Below, piece after piece: positions 5,456 through 5,600 of a stretch of DNA of 5,600 bases; position 1 is the first letter of the stretch; each line of letters begins with the position of its first letter. Source of the stretch: Planctomycetota bacterium (lineage in GTDB: Bacteria; Planctomycetota; Phycisphaerae; Sedimentisphaerales; Anaerobacaceae); assembly GCA_022567055.1 (NCBI GenBank), contig JADFHU010000420.1, positions 1 to 5,600 of the forward strand, given 5' to 3'. The notes beneath the pieces are model-generated. The model saw nothing but the letters and a program-made list of their open reading frames with translations. It was not told where the DNA came from and searched no databases. The translations under genes and the position numbers were made by a program.

Positions 5456-5600
5456 CGCGCATAAAAAAATGAATCATTTATCGCTCAGATTTGCGTCAGA
5501 TTCAGTCGCGCCCGATTGAGCGGAACCAGAGTTGTAGTGGGCCTACTGCGGAGGATTTCGCGATTGAGAAGCGGCTGAAGATGACGTGAAGATGAGATGA
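5456..5600. other. Right-hand spacer with no recognisable gene
   Basis: I see no convincing coding region, RNA gene or promoter. The stretch contains GCGCATAAAAAAATG (5457-5471), whose reverse complement forms the first 15 bases of the window, GATTGAG twice (5514-5520 and 5562-5568), and GAAGATGA twice near the edge (5577-5584 and 5588-5595). On the minus strand a frame is open from the window edge for about 31 codons and could be the end of a gene lying beyond, but nothing in it is recognisable. Confidence 0.4.

Noticed and set aside
1..5600. CRISPR array, tRNA, rRNA, toxin-antitoxin pair or defence gene
   Set aside because: No regular repeat-spacer units, tRNA cloverleaf or rRNA sequence were seen, and no protein resembles a known defence or toxin family.

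Overview
The window looks like part of a planctomycete (or related PVC-group) chromosome. The main evidence is a two-gene cassette at 1964-5241. It pairs a secreted planctomycete-type cytochrome c protein (PSCyt1, DUF1587, DUF1595, DUF1592, DUF1588, DUF1585) with a Tat-exported DUF1552 (HxxSHH) protein. This pairing is characteristic of Planctomycetes and Verrucomicrobia. The spacers also resemble those genomes, including an AAATCCGAAA-rich intergenic repeat.

Layout. Positions 10-177 hold the first 56 codons of a secreted protein, cut off right after a signal peptide and a short conserved-looking N-terminus. Positions about 174-1774 are a complete IS110-family insertion sequence on the minus strand, probably of the IS1111 subgroup. 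It has a 346-aa DEDD/serine transposase (631-1671), 11-bp subterminal inverted repeats (179-189 and 1755-1765), a short 5' non-coding end and a long 3' non-coding end of about 450 bp. Positions 1775-1963 are a leader with one hairpin. Positions 1964-3841 and 3856-5241 are the cytochrome and DUF1552 genes, 14 nt apart and presumably co-transcribed. Positions 5242-5600 have no recognisable gene; they carry a weak hairpin, a hairpin-forming intergenic repeat and about 145 bases with nothing recognisable.

The most interesting item is the insertion sequence. Its long 3' non-coding end holds what reads as a complete bridge RNA (seekRNA) at about 223-412 on the minus strand. A closing stem surrounds two loop domains. 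Each loop has a short guide on either side of a GC-rich hairpin. The guides of one loop match the two sequences flanking the element. The guides of the other match the element's own two ends. All four have the strand polarity a bridge RNA needs. The same analysis places the ends of the element at a shared CTTC (174-177 and 1771-1774). It also predicts a short palindromic target and a promoter that would form only when the two ends are joined in a circle. Bridge RNAs are known for this family; the assignment of this copy and its guides was made by eye and has not been folded or searched.

The cytochrome/DUF1552 pair probably acts outside the cytoplasm, with haem-based electron transfer paired with an exported partner. 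The substrate is unknown. The insertion sequence lies upstream in the opposite orientation and does not interrupt the cassette.
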